NCBI RefSeq assembly: GCF_964022235.1
Contig: NZ_CAXHZL010000004.1
Span: 186,001-250,000 of the forward strand
Reading direction: 5' to 3'
Source of the DNA: Limimaricola sp964022235
GTDB lineage: Bacteria > Pseudomonadota > Alphaproteobacteria > Rhodobacterales > Rhodobacteraceae
Length of the DNA stretch: 64,000 bases
Shown here: positions 48,800 to 58,269 of the stretch, in pieces
Layout: each line of letters begins with the position of its first letter
How positions within the stretch are numbered: position 1 is the first letter of the stretch
Made by a program: the position numbers and the translations under genes
The notes under the pieces: generated by a model
What the model saw: the letters and a program-made list of their open reading frames with translations, nothing else
What the model was told of the DNA's origin: nothing
The model's database searches: none

Positions 48800-50053
48800 A
48801 TGCATCCTGTGGCCTGCGGCATCGATTTCGGCACCTCCAATTCCACCATGGGCCTCGGTGCCGCGCGCGGTGCGACGCTGATCGCGCTCGAAGGCGAGGA
48901 AACCACGCTTCCCAGCGCTGTGTTCTGGGAGGTGGACGATCCCGCGCCGATCTTTGGCCGCGCTGCGATCTCTGCCTATGCCGAGGGTGAGGAGGGGCGG
49001 CTGTTGCGTGGCCTGAAAAGCACGCTTGGCTCGTCGCTCATCACCGAGCGCACCGCCATCGGCCGCCGCTCGGTGAGCTTCGTGGAGATCCTGGGGCATT
49101 ACTTCGGCCATCTGCGCGCGCGACTCGATGCCGCGGCGCCGGGGGTGGAGCGTGCGGTTCTGGGTCGCCCCGTGCATTTCGTCGATGACGACCCGACGGG
49201 CGACGGCGCGGCGCAGGATGCGCTGGAGGAGATCGCGCGCGGGGCGGGCTTCACCGAGGTCGGTTTTCAATACGAGCCGATCGCGGCCGCGCTGCATTAC
49301 GAGAGCGGCATTTCCTCCGAGGAGCTGGTGCTCATCGTCGACATCGGAGGCGGCACATCGGACTTTTCGGTGGTGCGCGTTGGCCCCGACCGCATGGCGC
49401 GACCCGACCGCGCGGACGACATCCTTGCCAACGACGGCATCCGGGTGGGCGGCACCGATCTCGACCGGCTGCTGAGCCTTGCCGCCGCGATGCCGCATCT
49501 GGGCTTTGGCACCCCGATCCGCGGGGGCAAGGGCGACATGCCGCGTCACTACTATGTCGATTTCGCCACGTGGCACCGCATCAACCGGCTGTACGCCGCC
49601 CGCGCCTTGTCGGACCTCAAGGCGCTGTTGCGCGAGGCCGACGCGCCCACCTTGGTGGCGCGGATGGTGCGCGCGGTCGAGGATCGGCGCGGCCACGCGC
49701 TGGCGATGGCGGTTGAGGGCGTGAAGGTCGCGCTCTCGGAAGAGGAGGCCGCGCGTCTCGAGCTGAAGCCGCTGGTCGGCGGGCCGAACCCGGTTGTCAC
49801 GCGCGCGTTGTTCGAGGAGGCCGTCACCGCGCCGCTCGAGAGGATCGGCGCGCGCTTGGACGCGGTGCTGGCGCAGGCCGGGATCGGGCCGGACGCCATC
49901 GGCACGGTGTTCATGACCGGCGGCTCAAGCCGTCTTCCGGCGCTCCGCGCTCTGGTGGCCGCACATCTGCCTGGGGCCAGAATCGCCACCGGCGACATGC
50001 TGGGCTCTGTCGGCACCGGTCTGGCCTTGGAGGCCGGTCGCCGTTTCGCCTGA
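48800..50053 (+). CDS. Hsp70-family chaperone-like ATPase, YegD-like
   Basis: A 417-residue actin-fold ATPase without the Hsp70 substrate-binding domain. Phosphate-1 is CGIDFGTSNSTMG (about 6-18), phosphate-2 is LIVDIGGGTSDFS (about 176-188), and the adenosine motif is FMTGGSSRLPALRAL near residue 375. YegD-type proteins are uncharacterised putative chaperones. It follows fliI by 83 bases, with a TAGACCGGTC decamer (48746-48755) in the gap, and ends at a strong terminator. A link with flagella is not shown. Confidence 0.85.
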   Translation: MHPVACGIDFGTSNSTMGLGAARGATLIALEGEETTLPSAVFWEVDDPAPIFGRAAISAYAEGEEGRLLRGLKSTLGSSLITERTAIGRRSVSFVEILGHYFGHLRARLDAAAPGVERAVLGRPVHFVDDDPTGDGAAQDALEEIARGAGFTEVGFQYEPIAAALHYESGISSEELVLIVDIGGGTSDFSVVRVGPDRMARPDRADDILANDGIRVGGTDLDRLLSLAAAMPHLGFGTPIRGGKGDMPRHYYVDFATWHRINRLYAARALSDLKALLREADAPTLVARMVRAVEDRRGHALAMAVEGVKVALSEEEAARLELKPLVGGPNPVVTRALFEEAVTAPLERIGARLDAVLAQAGIGPDAIGTVFMTGGSSRLPALRALVAAHLPGARIATGDMLGSVGTGLALEAGRRFA

Positions 50054-50110
50054 GGGTGACTTTACTCTCCAAATACTCAAATCCGCCGCATCGCCCCGGG
50101 CACTCACGCA

Positions 50111-50139
50111 AAAGGCCCGGGCGATCCGCCCGGGCCTTT
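50111..50139. terminator. Bidirectional terminator between the YegD-like gene and livM
   Basis: A perfect 13-bp stem AAAGGCCCGGGCG / CGCCCGGGCCTTT with a three-base loop, flanked by A-rich and T-rich ends, so it can stop transcription from both convergent genes. Confidence 0.85.
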
Positions 50140-50157
50140 GCCTGTAGTGCTGGCCGA

Positions 50158-51138
50158 TCAGAGCGGCCGCTTGATCCATTTCGAGATCACGCCGACGATG
50201 CCTTCGCGGAACAGCAGCACGCCGAGCACAAAGATCACGCCCTGAATCACCGTGACCCACGCGCCCATGGAGGCGAGGTAGTTCTGCATCGTCACCACGA
50301 TGGTCGCGCCCAAGAGCGGGCCGAACACCGTGCCGACCCCGCCCAGAAGTGTCATCAGCACCACTTCGCCCGACATCGACCAATGCACGTCCGTGAGCGA
50401 TGCCAGTTGGAACACCTGGCTCTTGGTGGCACCCGCCAGCCCGGCGAAGGCCGCCGAGAGCACGAAGACCATGAGCTTGTAGCGGTTGACCCTGTAGCCC
50501 AGCGAAATCGCGCGCGGTTCGTTCTCGCGGATCGCCTTGAGCACCTGACCGAAGGGCGAGTGCACGATGCGATAGAGAAACAGGATGCCGCCCAAGGTCA
50601 CGGCGAGGACGAGGTAATAGAGCGCCTCGTTGCTGTCGACCGGGAAGATCCCGAACAGGGAGCCGCGCGGCACCGACTGGATGCCGTCCTCGCCGCCGGT
50701 GAAGTCGGCCTGCAGCGCGAAGAAGTAGAACATCTGCGCGAAGGCCAGCGTCACCATGGCAAAGTAGATGCCCTGCCGCCGGATCGCGAGCGCGCCGATC
50801 AGCAGCCCCAGCAGGGCCGCCGCCAGCGTGCCGACGAGGATCGAGGCCTCGGGCGTCCAGCCCCAGACCTTGGAGGCGTGGGCCGCCACGTAGCTCGCGC
50901 CGCCAAAGTAGGCGGCATGGCCGAAGGACAAGAGCCCGCCGAAGCCCAGTAGCAGGTTGAAGGCCGCCGCGAAGAGGGCAAAGCACATCACCTTCATCGC
51001 GAAGACCGGATAGACCAGCAGCGGCAGCACCGCGAGCACGATCAGCAGCACCGCAAAGATCGCCATGTGCAACTTGGGCATGCCCACGGTCGCGGGGCGG
51101 CGTTCGTTGGGACCGGGTTGGATGTCGCTCACGCTCAT
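50158..51138 (-). CDS. livM: Branched-chain amino acid ABC transporter permease LivM-type
   Basis: Inner-membrane permease of 326 residues with about nine hydrophobic segments. NLLLGFGGLLSFGHAAYFGG (about 62-81) is the LivM signature, and a conserved cytoplasmic loop with SPFGQVLKAIRENEPRAISL follows. ATG at 51138 overlaps the livH stop. Last gene of the livG-livF-SBP-livH-livM operon. Confidence 0.93.
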   Translation of the reverse strand: MSVSDIQPGPNERRPATVGMPKLHMAIFAVLLIVLAVLPLLVYPVFAMKVMCFALFAAAFNLLLGFGGLLSFGHAAYFGGASYVAAHASKVWGWTPEASILVGTLAAALLGLLIGALAIRRQGIYFAMVTLAFAQMFYFFALQADFTGGEDGIQSVPRGSLFGIFPVDSNEALYYLVLAVTLGGILFLYRIVHSPFGQVLKAIRENEPRAISLGYRVNRYKLMVFVLSAAFAGLAGATKSQVFQLASLTDVHWSMSGEVVLMTLLGGVGTVFGPLLGATIVVTMQNYLASMGAWVTVIQGVIFVLGVLLFREGIVGVISKWIKRPL

Positions 51139-52025
51139 CAGTTGTTCCTCCCGAACAGGCCTTCGGGCTTGATCATCAGCACGATGGCCATGATCACGAA
51201 GATGACGACGGCCGATCCGGCGGGGTAGAACACCTTGGTCAGGCCCTCGATCACACCAAGGCCAAATCCGGTGACGATCGCGCCCATGATCGAGCCCATG
51301 CCGCCGATCACGACAACCGCGAAGACGACGATGATCAGATCCGCGCCCATGTTCGGGTTCACCGAGTAGATCGGTGCTGCGAGCACGCCCGCAAAGCCCG
51401 CCAGCGCCACGCCAAAGCCGTAGGTCAGCATGATCATCAGCGGCACGTTGATGCCGAAGGCGCCCACGAGGGTCGGGTTCTCGGTCGCAGCGCGCAGATA
51501 GGCGCCGAGCCGGGTCTTTTCGATCACGAACCATGTGCCGAAGCAGACGATGACCGAGGCCACGACGACCCAGCCCCGATAGTTGGGCAGGAACATGAAG
51601 CCGAGGTTCTGGCCGCCCGAGAGCTGCGACGGGATCTGATAGGGCAGGCCCGAGATGCCGTAATAATTGCGAAACAGCCCCTGAATGATCAGCGCGACGC
51701 CGAAGGTCAGCAGCAGCCCATAGAGGTGATCGAGATGATACAGGCGCCGCAGCGCCAGTTTTTCGAGGATGATGCCCGAGGCGCCCACGATCAGCGGCAC
51801 CAGAAGCAGCGCCCACCAATAGTTGATGCCGAGGTATTCAAGGAGCATCCACGACACGAAGGCGCCCAGCATGTACTGCGCGCCGTGGCTGAAGTTGATG
51901 ATGTTCAGAAGGCCGAAGATCACAGCGAGCCCGAGCGACAGGACCGCGTAGAACGACCCATTGATCAGCCCGAGCAGGAGCTGCCCCATCAGAACCTGCG
52001 GCGGAATGCCTAGGAGTTCGAACAT
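51138..52025 (-). CDS. livH: Branched-chain amino acid ABC transporter permease LivH-type
   Basis: Inner-membrane permease of 295 residues. The family motifs LSLGLAVIFGLLNIINFSHG (about 30-49) and TRLGAYLRAATENPTLVGAF (cytoplasmic loop) are present, with about eight membrane segments. It is separated from the binding-protein gene by 75 bases containing a strong hairpin. Confidence 0.94.
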   Translation of the reverse strand: MFELLGIPPQVLMGQLLLGLINGSFYAVLSLGLAVIFGLLNIINFSHGAQYMLGAFVSWMLLEYLGINYWWALLLVPLIVGASGIILEKLALRRLYHLDHLYGLLLTFGVALIIQGLFRNYYGISGLPYQIPSQLSGGQNLGFMFLPNYRGWVVVASVIVCFGTWFVIEKTRLGAYLRAATENPTLVGAFGINVPLMIMLTYGFGVALAGFAGVLAAPIYSVNPNMGADLIIVVFAVVVIGGMGSIMGAIVTGFGLGVIEGLTKVFYPAGSAVVIFVIMAIVLMIKPEGLFGRNN

Positions 52026-52068
52026 GCCTGTCCCGTTCTTGTCAGTTGGCCCCCGAGGGGGCGGGGGT

Positions 52069-52092
52069 GGGCGCGCCTTTGGCGGCGCGCCC
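52069..52092 (-). terminator. Hairpin between the binding-protein gene and livH
   Basis: A perfect 9-bp stem GGGCGCGCC / GGCGCGCCC with a six-base loop, just past the stop at 52101. Such stems in ABC operons usually protect the upstream mRNA or attenuate the downstream genes, so the binding protein is made in excess. Confidence 0.65.
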
Positions 52093-52100
52093 GGTCAGGA

Positions 52101-53303
52101 TCAGCCCTCGTTGGCGAAGGCGCAGCCCGAACCTTCCATCGGCAGGAACGCTTCCTCGCCGGGGATGGTGGACACCAGCTTGTAGAGGTCCCACTCGCCG
52201 GTCGATTCCTCGGGCGTCTTCACCTCGTAGAGGTGCATGTCGTGGATCACCCGGCCGTCCTTGCGCACATAGCCCTTGCCGAACAGCGGATCGTCGAACT
52301 CGTTGGCCTTCATCCATTCCGCGACCACGTCGCCATCGGTCGAGCCGGTGGCCTCGACGCCCGCGAGGTAGTGCATGGTGCCCGAGTAGACACCGGCATG
52401 AACCATGGTGGGCTTGGAGCCGAACTCTTCCTCGAAGCGGGCCGACCATTCGCGGGTCTTGTCGTCGTGATCCCAGTAGAAAGCCTCGGTCAGAACGAGA
52501 CCTTGGGCGGTCTCGGCACCAAGGGCGTGCACGTCGGTGATGAACATCAGCAGGGCGGCGAGCGATTGGCCGGACTGGGTGATGCCGAACTCGGAGGCCT
52601 GCTTGATGGCGTTGACGGTGTCGCCGCCGGCGTTGGCCAGGCCGATCACGTCGGCGCCGGAGGCCTGCGCCTGCAGCAGGAAGGAAGAGAAGTCGGTGGC
52701 CGGGAACGGGTGGCGCACCGAGCCCACCACTTCACCGCCGGACTCGCCGACGATCTTCATGGTTTCGCCTTCCAGCGAATGGCCGAAGGCGTAGTCGGCG
52801 GTCAGGAAGAACCACTTCTTGTCGCCGCGCGCGGTCACGGCGCCGCCGGTGCCCTTGGCCAGCGCCGCGGTGTCGTAGGTCCAGTGGATCGTGGTCGGCT
52901 GACACTGGTCGGTGGTCAGCGAGGTGGAGCCCGCGCCGCTGTCGATCAGCAGCTTGTTCGCCTTCGCGGTGATGTCGGCCACGGCGAGCGCGGTCGAGGA
53001 AGTCGGCACGTCGAGGATCGCGTCGACGCCGTCTTGATCGTACCACTGGCGCGCGATGTTCGACGCGATGTCGGGCTTGTTCTGGTGGTCGGCCGAGATC
53101 ACCTCGACGGTCATGTTCTTGTCGGCGGCGCCGAAATCGGCGACTGCCATGCGAGCCGCGACGACCGAGCCTTCGCCCGAGAGGTCGGCATAGACGCCTG
53201 ATCGGTCGTTCAGGACACCGAGCGTCACCTCCATGGCGTCCTGCGCCATCGCGGGCAGGCCGAAGGACGCGAGGGTCAGGGCTCCGAGAATGGTTTTCTT
53301 CAT
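52101..53303 (-). CDS. Branched-chain amino acid-type ABC transporter substrate-binding protein
   Basis: Periplasmic binding protein of 400 residues (Peripla_BP_6, Leu/Ile/Val type). A signal peptide (MKKTILGALTLASFGLPAMA) precedes VTLGVLNDRSGVYADLSGEG and the lobe-1 ligand region with VDAILDVPTSSTALAVADIT. The ATG at 53303 has GGGAGGAA upstream. Family members bind amino acids, urea, short amides or aromatic acids; the ligand is unknown here. Confidence 0.88.
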   Translation of the reverse strand: MKKTILGALTLASFGLPAMAQDAMEVTLGVLNDRSGVYADLSGEGSVVAARMAVADFGAADKNMTVEVISADHQNKPDIASNIARQWYDQDGVDAILDVPTSSTALAVADITAKANKLLIDSGAGSTSLTTDQCQPTTIHWTYDTAALAKGTGGAVTARGDKKWFFLTADYAFGHSLEGETMKIVGESGGEVVGSVRHPFPATDFSSFLLQAQASGADVIGLANAGGDTVNAIKQASEFGITQSGQSLAALLMFITDVHALGAETAQGLVLTEAFYWDHDDKTREWSARFEEEFGSKPTMVHAGVYSGTMHYLAGVEATGSTDGDVVAEWMKANEFDDPLFGKGYVRKDGRVIHDMHLYEVKTPEESTGEWDLYKLVSTIPGEEAFLPMEGSGCAFANEG

Positions 53304-53349
53304 GTTTTCCTCCCAGTGGACGGCGCTTTTCATGCGCCTTGCAAAGCCA

Positions 53350-54093
53350 TCAGACGCCCAGATAGGCGTGCAGCTTGTCGATGTTGGCGTCGAGTTCGGC
53401 GTTGGGGATCATGTCCACCACCCGGCCTTGGTCGACGACATAATGGCGATCCGCGACCGAGGCCGCGAAGCGGAAGTTCTGCTCCACCAGCACGATGGTG
53501 AAGCCCTCCTGCTTGAGCTGGCGGATCGTGGCGCCGATCTGCTGGACGATCACCGGGGCGAGGCCCTCGGTCGGCTCGTCGAGCAGCAGGAGCTTGGCCC
53601 CGGTGCGCAGAATGCGGGCGATGGCAAGCATCTGCTGCTCGCCGCCCGACAGCTTGGTGCCTTGGCTGCGCTTGCGCTCCAGCAGGTTCGGGAACAGCTG
53701 GTAGATCCGCTCGACCGAAAGCCCACCCTCGGCGATCTTCGGCGGCAGCATCAGGTTTTCCTCGACGTTGAGCGAGGAGAAGATGCCGCGCTCTTCGGGG
53801 CACAGCGCGATGCCGAGCTTGGCGATATGGCGCGGCTCGAGCTTGATCGTCTCGGCGCCGCGCATCGTCACCGACCCGCTGCGCTTGGACAGGATGCCCA
53901 TGATGGCGAGCAGGGTCGAGGTCTTGCCCGCGCCGTTGCGGCCCAGAAGCGTGACGACCTCGCCCTCGCGCACCTCGAAGTCGATGCCGTGCAGCACATG
54001 GCTTTCGCCGTACCAGCCCTGCAGGCCCTCGACCTTGAGAAGGGCCTCACCGGTGGCGGCGGGGCGTTGGCTCATGGTGGCGGCGTCAGTCAT
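53350..54093 (-). CDS. livF: ABC transporter ATP-binding protein LivF-type
   Basis: Cytoplasmic ATPase of 247 residues. Walker A is LLGRNGAGKTSTL (about 48-60), the signature LSGGEQQMLAIARIL is present and Walker B is LLLLDEPTEGLAP. The ATG at 54093 overlaps the end of livG by eight bases; an ATG six codons later is an alternative. Confidence 0.92.
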   Translation of the reverse strand: MTDAATMSQRPAATGEALLKVEGLQGWYGESHVLHGIDFEVREGEVVTLLGRNGAGKTSTLLAIMGILSKRSGSVTMRGAETIKLEPRHIAKLGIALCPEERGIFSSLNVEENLMLPPKIAEGGLSVERIYQLFPNLLERKRSQGTKLSGGEQQMLAIARILRTGAKLLLLDEPTEGLAPVIVQQIGATIRQLKQEGFTIVLVEQNFRFAASVADRHYVVDQGRVVDMIPNAELDANIDKLHAYLGV

Positions 54094-54835
54094 GTCCGGC
54101 TCCGATATAGGCGTCGATGACGTCCGGGGATTTGGAAACGGCGGCGTAATCGCCCTCGGCGAGGATTTCACCGCGAGCCAAAACCGTAATCTTGTCAGAG
54201 AGATCCGCGACGACTTTAAGGTTGTGCTCGACCATCAGGATGGTGCGGTTCGCGGCGATCCGCTTGATCAGTTGCGAGGTGCGCTCCACGTCCTCGGAGC
54301 CCATGCCGGCCATCGGCTCGTCGAGCAGAAGCATCTGCGGGTCGAGCGCCAGCGTCGTGGCAATCTCCAGCGCCCGCTTGCGCCCATAGGAAAGCTCGCC
54401 CGCGCGGTTGTCGGTGAACTGGGTCAGGCCCACCGCGTCGATGTGTTCGCGCGCCTCGTCGTCGAACTGGGTCAGCCCGCGCTCCGAGCGCCAGAAGTCG
54501 TAGCTGTCGCCACGCTTGCGCTGCAGCGCGATGCGCACGTTCTGCAGCACGCTGAGATCAGCGAAGACGGCCGAGATCTGAAAGCTTCGCACCATGCCGA
54601 GCCGGGCGATGTCGGCGGGGGCCATCTTGGTGATGTCGCGCCCGTCATAGGTGATGGTGCCGCGCGTCGGCTGCAGGAACTTGGTCAGCAGGTTAAAGCA
54701 GGTGGTCTTGCCCGCGCCGTTGGGTCCGATCAACGCATGGATCGAGCCGCGCTCGATCATGAGGTCGACCTTGTTGACGGCGACAAAGCCCTTGAATTCC
54801 TTGGTGAGCCCTTCGGCCTTCAGAACGGCGTCCAT
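54086..54835 (-). CDS. livG: ABC transporter ATP-binding protein LivG-type
   Basis: Cytoplasmic ATPase of 249 residues and first gene of the liv operon. Walker A is ALIGPNGAGKTTCFNLLT, and the signature is LSYGRKRALEIATTLAL, the LSYG variant typical of LivG. Walker B is MLLLDEPMAGMGSEDVE. It starts at ATG 54835, one codon after a TTG. Confidence 0.93.
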   Translation of the reverse strand: MDAVLKAEGLTKEFKGFVAVNKVDLMIERGSIHALIGPNGAGKTTCFNLLTKFLQPTRGTITYDGRDITKMAPADIARLGMVRSFQISAVFADLSVLQNVRIALQRKRGDSYDFWRSERGLTQFDDEAREHIDAVGLTQFTDNRAGELSYGRKRALEIATTLALDPQMLLLDEPMAGMGSEDVERTSQLIKRIAANRTILMVEHNLKVVADLSDKITVLARGEILAEGDYAAVSKSPDVIDAYIGAGHD

Positions 54836-55145
54836 CAACGGCCGCCCCGCGATTGCGGCACGGCAAGCGTGATCTTCGTCACGGCCTTCCTCCCAATATC
54901 CTCCCGCCTCCGTTTCTCCCCGGGCGGTTTGAATGGAGGCTAGGCAGCGGGTGGGGCGGCTGTCAACTGCGGGCTTCAGGATCGTGCCGCAGACGCGAGG
55001 TCAAGGCGCGTTTGCGCGGAATTGTGGCGGCCAATGCCAAGAGACCGGGCGATTTTTCCGATGCCGCACCGCATCGGAGCGTTGCGACACAAGGCCCCGA
55101 CGTGCCATGACGTCGCGCAATGAATTGCCCACGAGGGAGGGAAGG
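54836..55145. promoter_or_regulatory. Divergent spacer between livG and dctQ
   Basis: 310 bases without a gene. It must hold the promoters of the liv operon (minus) and dctQM (plus). GAGGGAGGGAAGG immediately before 55146 is the dctQ ribosome site. I see no palindrome strong enough to call an operator. Confidence 0.4.
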
Positions 55146-55718
55146 ATGCGCGCGCTCGCGGCGGTCGTCACCGCCATATCGGCCCTGAACCGGATCATCG
55201 GCCACGTCTTCTCCTGGCTCGCGCTGGGGATCGTCGTGGTCTGCTTCACCGTGGTGGTGCAGCGCTACGTCTTCGCCGTCAGCTTCATCTGGATGCAGGA
55301 TCTCTACATCTGGCTCAACGGCGCGATGTTCACCGCCGTGGCGGGCTTTGCGCTTTTGCGCGACGACCACGTCCGCGTCGACATCTTCTACCGCCCTGCC
55401 TCGATCCCCAGAAAGGCGTTGATCGATCTGATCGGCGTGGTGCTGTTCCTGCTGCCGTTCTGCGTGATCGTCTATCTCTACGCGATGCCCTTCGTGCAGC
55501 GGTCCTGGAGCTACTTGGAGGCTTCGGCCAACGTCGGCGGCATGCCGGGGCTGTATATCCTCAAGAGCTTCATCATCGTCTTTGCGGTGCTGGTCGGGCT
55601 TCAGGGCCTCGCGATGGCGGGCCGTTCGATCCTGACGCTCGCCGGGCGTGACGGGCTGCTGCCCGAAAAGCTGCGCTATACCCTGACCCCCGATCACGCG
55701 ACCGAGGCTGCCGAATGA
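55146..55718 (+). CDS. dctQ: TRAP transporter small membrane subunit DctQ
   Basis: A 190-residue membrane protein with four hydrophobic helices: around WLALGIVVVCFTVVVQRYVF, then LNGAMFTAVAGFALLRDDHV with RVDIFY, the DctQ signature. The start at 55146 is preferred because GGGAGGGAAGG abuts it; an ATG 39 bases upstream is possible. The stop overlaps the dctM start. Confidence 0.92.
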   Translation: MRALAAVVTAISALNRIIGHVFSWLALGIVVVCFTVVVQRYVFAVSFIWMQDLYIWLNGAMFTAVAGFALLRDDHVRVDIFYRPASIPRKALIDLIGVVLFLLPFCVIVYLYAMPFVQRSWSYLEASANVGGMPGLYILKSFIIVFAVLVGLQGLAMAGRSILTLAGRDGLLPEKLRYTLTPDHATEAAE

Positions 55719-57103
55719 TGGACATGACGCTTATCGGTGAGATCCTGTCGGGTCTCATGTTCTTCGGCATCATCGGCTTTCTGATGCTGGGCTTTCCCGT
55801 GGCCTTCACGTTGGCGGGCGTGTCGCTGCTGTTCGGCCTTGTGGGCTGGATGATCGGCGTGTTCGACCCGTCGAACTTCGGCAGCCTGCCAAGCCGTTAC
55901 ATCGGCTTCATGTCGAGCGAGGTGCTCGTCGCGGTGCCCTTGTTCATCTTCATGGGGGTGATGCTGGAACGCTCGCGCATCGCCGAGCAATTGCTGCTCA
56001 CCATGTCGAAGCTGTTTGGCAACCTGCGCGGGGGCTTGGGTCTCTCGGTGGTCATCGTCGGCGCAATGCTCGCGGCCTCGACCGGCGTCGTCGGCGCCAC
56101 GGTCGTCACCATGGGCCTCATCTCACTGCCCGCGATGCTGCGCGCGGGCTACGACCCCAAGCTCGCCACCGGCGTGATCTGTTCGTCTGGCACGCTGGGG
56201 CAGATCATCCCGCCCTCGACGGTGCTGATCTTCATGGGCGACATGTTGTCGGGCATCAATTCCCAAGTGCAGATGGAGAAGGGCAACTTCGCGCCCACGC
56301 CGGTTTCGGTCGGCGATCTCTTCGCGGGCGCGCTGCTGCCGGGCCTTATGCTGGTTGTCCTCTATTCGGCGTGGATCATCTTCAAGGCGATCACCGATCC
56401 CGAAAGCTGCCCCGCCACGCCGGTGCCGCTCGATGAAAAGCGTGGGCTCTTCAAGGAGGTGCTGGTCGCGCTTCTGCCGCCGCTCTTGCTGATCATGGCG
56501 GTGCTGGGCTCGATCCTGGGCGGCGTGGCCACCCCGACCGAGGCGGCCTCGGTGGGGGCTGTCGGCGCGATCATCCTTGCGGCGCTGCGCTGGCGGCTGT
56601 CGCTTCGGGTGCTGCACGAGACGGTGGTGGCGACGGCGACGATCACCTCGATGGTGTTCATCATCCTGTTCGGCGCCTCGGTCTTTTCGATCGTGTTCCG
56701 GCTGATGGGCGGCGACAACCTCGTGCACGAGTTCCTGTCGAACCTGCCAGGCGGGGCCTATGCGGCCGTGATCGTCGTGATGGCGATCATGTTCGTGCTG
56801 GGCTTCATCCTCGACACCTTCGAGATCATCTTCATCGTGATCCCGATCACCGCGCCGATCCTGCTGGCGCTCGACATCGACCCGATCTGGCTCGGCGTGC
56901 TGGTGGGGATGAACCTGCAGACCTCGTTCCTGACGCCGCCCTTCGGCTTTGCGCTGTTCTATCTGCGCGGCGTCGCCCCTGCGAGCCTGCCGACCTCGGC
57001 GATCTACCGCGGCATCATCCCCTTCGTGGTGTTGCAGCTCATTGGCATCGCGATCCTGTTCGCCTTTCCCGGCATCGTGACCTGGCTGCCGACGGTGCTT
57101 TAA
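55715..57103 (+). CDS. dctM: TRAP transporter large permease DctM
   Basis: A 462-residue membrane protein with 12 or more hydrophobic segments. Typical stretches are GFLMLGFPVAFTLAGVSLLF, VVGATVVTMGLISLPAMLRA with GYDPKLATGVICSSGTLGQI (Na+/substrate loop) and FLTPPFGFALFYLRGVAP. It is coupled to dctQ. Ends at a shared terminator with dctP. Confidence 0.95.
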   Translation: MMDMTLIGEILSGLMFFGIIGFLMLGFPVAFTLAGVSLLFGLVGWMIGVFDPSNFGSLPSRYIGFMSSEVLVAVPLFIFMGVMLERSRIAEQLLLTMSKLFGNLRGGLGLSVVIVGAMLAASTGVVGATVVTMGLISLPAMLRAGYDPKLATGVICSSGTLGQIIPPSTVLIFMGDMLSGINSQVQMEKGNFAPTPVSVGDLFAGALLPGLMLVVLYSAWIIFKAITDPESCPATPVPLDEKRGLFKEVLVALLPPLLLIMAVLGSILGGVATPTEAASVGAVGAIILAALRWRLSLRVLHETVVATATITSMVFIILFGASVFSIVFRLMGGDNLVHEFLSNLPGGAYAAVIVVMAIMFVLGFILDTFEIIFIVIPITAPILLALDIDPIWLGVLVGMNLQTSFLTPPFGFALFYLRGVAPASLPTSAIYRGIIPFVVLQLIGIAILFAFPGIVTWLPTVL

Positions 57104-57132
57104 CCACCGCAAACCCGGTCGAACGGAACGAA

Positions 57133-57160
57133 AAAGCCCGGATCTTTCGATCCGGGCTTT
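57133..57160. terminator. Bidirectional terminator between dctM and dctP
   Basis: A perfect 12-bp stem AAAGCCCGGATC / GATCCGGGCTTT with a TTTC loop, A-run before and CTCTTTTT after. It works for both convergent genes. Confidence 0.92.
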
Positions 57161-57183
57161 CTCTTTTTCCGTAGGGGTCGGGA

Positions 57184-58269
57184 TCACATCTCGAAGTACT
57201 GCTGACGCGCGCGGATGAAGTTGGCGTCCGCCGTCTCGCCCTTGGTGCGCAGCAGCTTGAGCGAGGAGATGAAGCTCTCGGTGGTGCGCTTGGTCAGGTC
57301 GTCGCCGGTGTCGCGCAGTTCGGTCAGCACTTCCTTGGAGGCCTCGGCCGCAGCCTTGAGGATCTCCTCGGGGAACTGCTGCACCTTCACGCCGTGCTCA
57401 TTCACCAGAGTGTTGAGCGCACGCGGGTCGTTGGCGGCGAAATCCGCCGTGACCATGTCGTACTCGGCCTGCGACACGTCCCGGATGATCGCTTGCAGAT
57501 CCTCGGGCAGGGCGCTGTATTTCGCCTTGTCGACCACCAGCTCGGTGGCGAGGCCCGGCTCCACGAAGGAGGGGAAGTAGTAGTTCTTGGCGACCTGATG
57601 GAAACCCAGTGCCAGATCGTTGTAGGGGCCCACGAACTCGGCCGCGTCGAGCGTGCCCGACTGCAGCGCCTGAAAGATCTCGCCCGCCGCCATGTTGGTA
57701 GCGGTGACGCCCAGCTTCTCCCAGACCCTGCCGCCAAGGCCGGGCGTGCGGAAGCGCAGGCCCTTGAGGCTGTCGAGACCGGTGACCTCTTCGCGGAACC
57801 AGCCGCCGGCCTGGGTGCCGGTGTTGCCGGACATGAAACCCTGGACGCCGAACTGGTCATAGACCTCGTCCCACAGTTCCTGACCGCCCATGTGGCGCAT
57901 CCAGCCCGCCAGCTCGCCCGAGGTCATGCCGTAAGGGACGCCAGTGAAGAAGTTCAGCGCCGAGGACTTGTTCTGCCAATAATACGCCGCCGAATGCGAC
58001 ATCTCGGCGGTGCCGTCGATCACCGCGTCGAGCGACTGCAACGGCGGCACAAGCTCGCCCGCCGAATAGACCTGGATCGTCAGCCGGCCGCCCGAAGCGG
58101 CGGTGATGCGGTCGGCGAGGCGCTGGGCACCGACGCCGAGGCCCGGAAAGTTCTTGGGCCAAGTGGTGACCATGCGCCAGGTGATGTTGCCCTGCGCCAC
58201 GGCGGGGGCGGCCAGTGCGGCGGCGCCGGCACCCAGACCGGCCTTGGTGATGAACGAACGACGATCCAC
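57184..58269 (-). CDS. dctP: TRAP transporter periplasmic binding protein DctP (TakP-like)
   Basis: A 361-residue exported binding protein. The N-terminus DRRSFITKAGLGAGAAALAA has a twin-arginine motif and ends near PAVAQ, so Tat export is likely. ITWRMVTTWPKNFPG, GLRFRTPGLGGRVWEKLGV (with the carboxylate-binding Arg) and LGFHQVAKNYYFPSFVEPG resemble the TakP/DctP7 subgroup that binds 2-oxo acids. GTG start at 58269 with GGGAGAG upstream. It is convergent to its partner dctQM rather than in the same operon. Confidence 0.9.
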   Translation of the reverse strand: MDRRSFITKAGLGAGAAALAAPAVAQGNITWRMVTTWPKNFPGLGVGAQRLADRITAASGGRLTIQVYSAGELVPPLQSLDAVIDGTAEMSHSAAYYWQNKSSALNFFTGVPYGMTSGELAGWMRHMGGQELWDEVYDQFGVQGFMSGNTGTQAGGWFREEVTGLDSLKGLRFRTPGLGGRVWEKLGVTATNMAAGEIFQALQSGTLDAAEFVGPYNDLALGFHQVAKNYYFPSFVEPGLATELVVDKAKYSALPEDLQAIIRDVSQAEYDMVTADFAANDPRALNTLVNEHGVKVQQFPEEILKAAAEASKEVLTELRDTGDDLTKRTTESFISSLKLLRTKGETADANFIRARQQYFEM

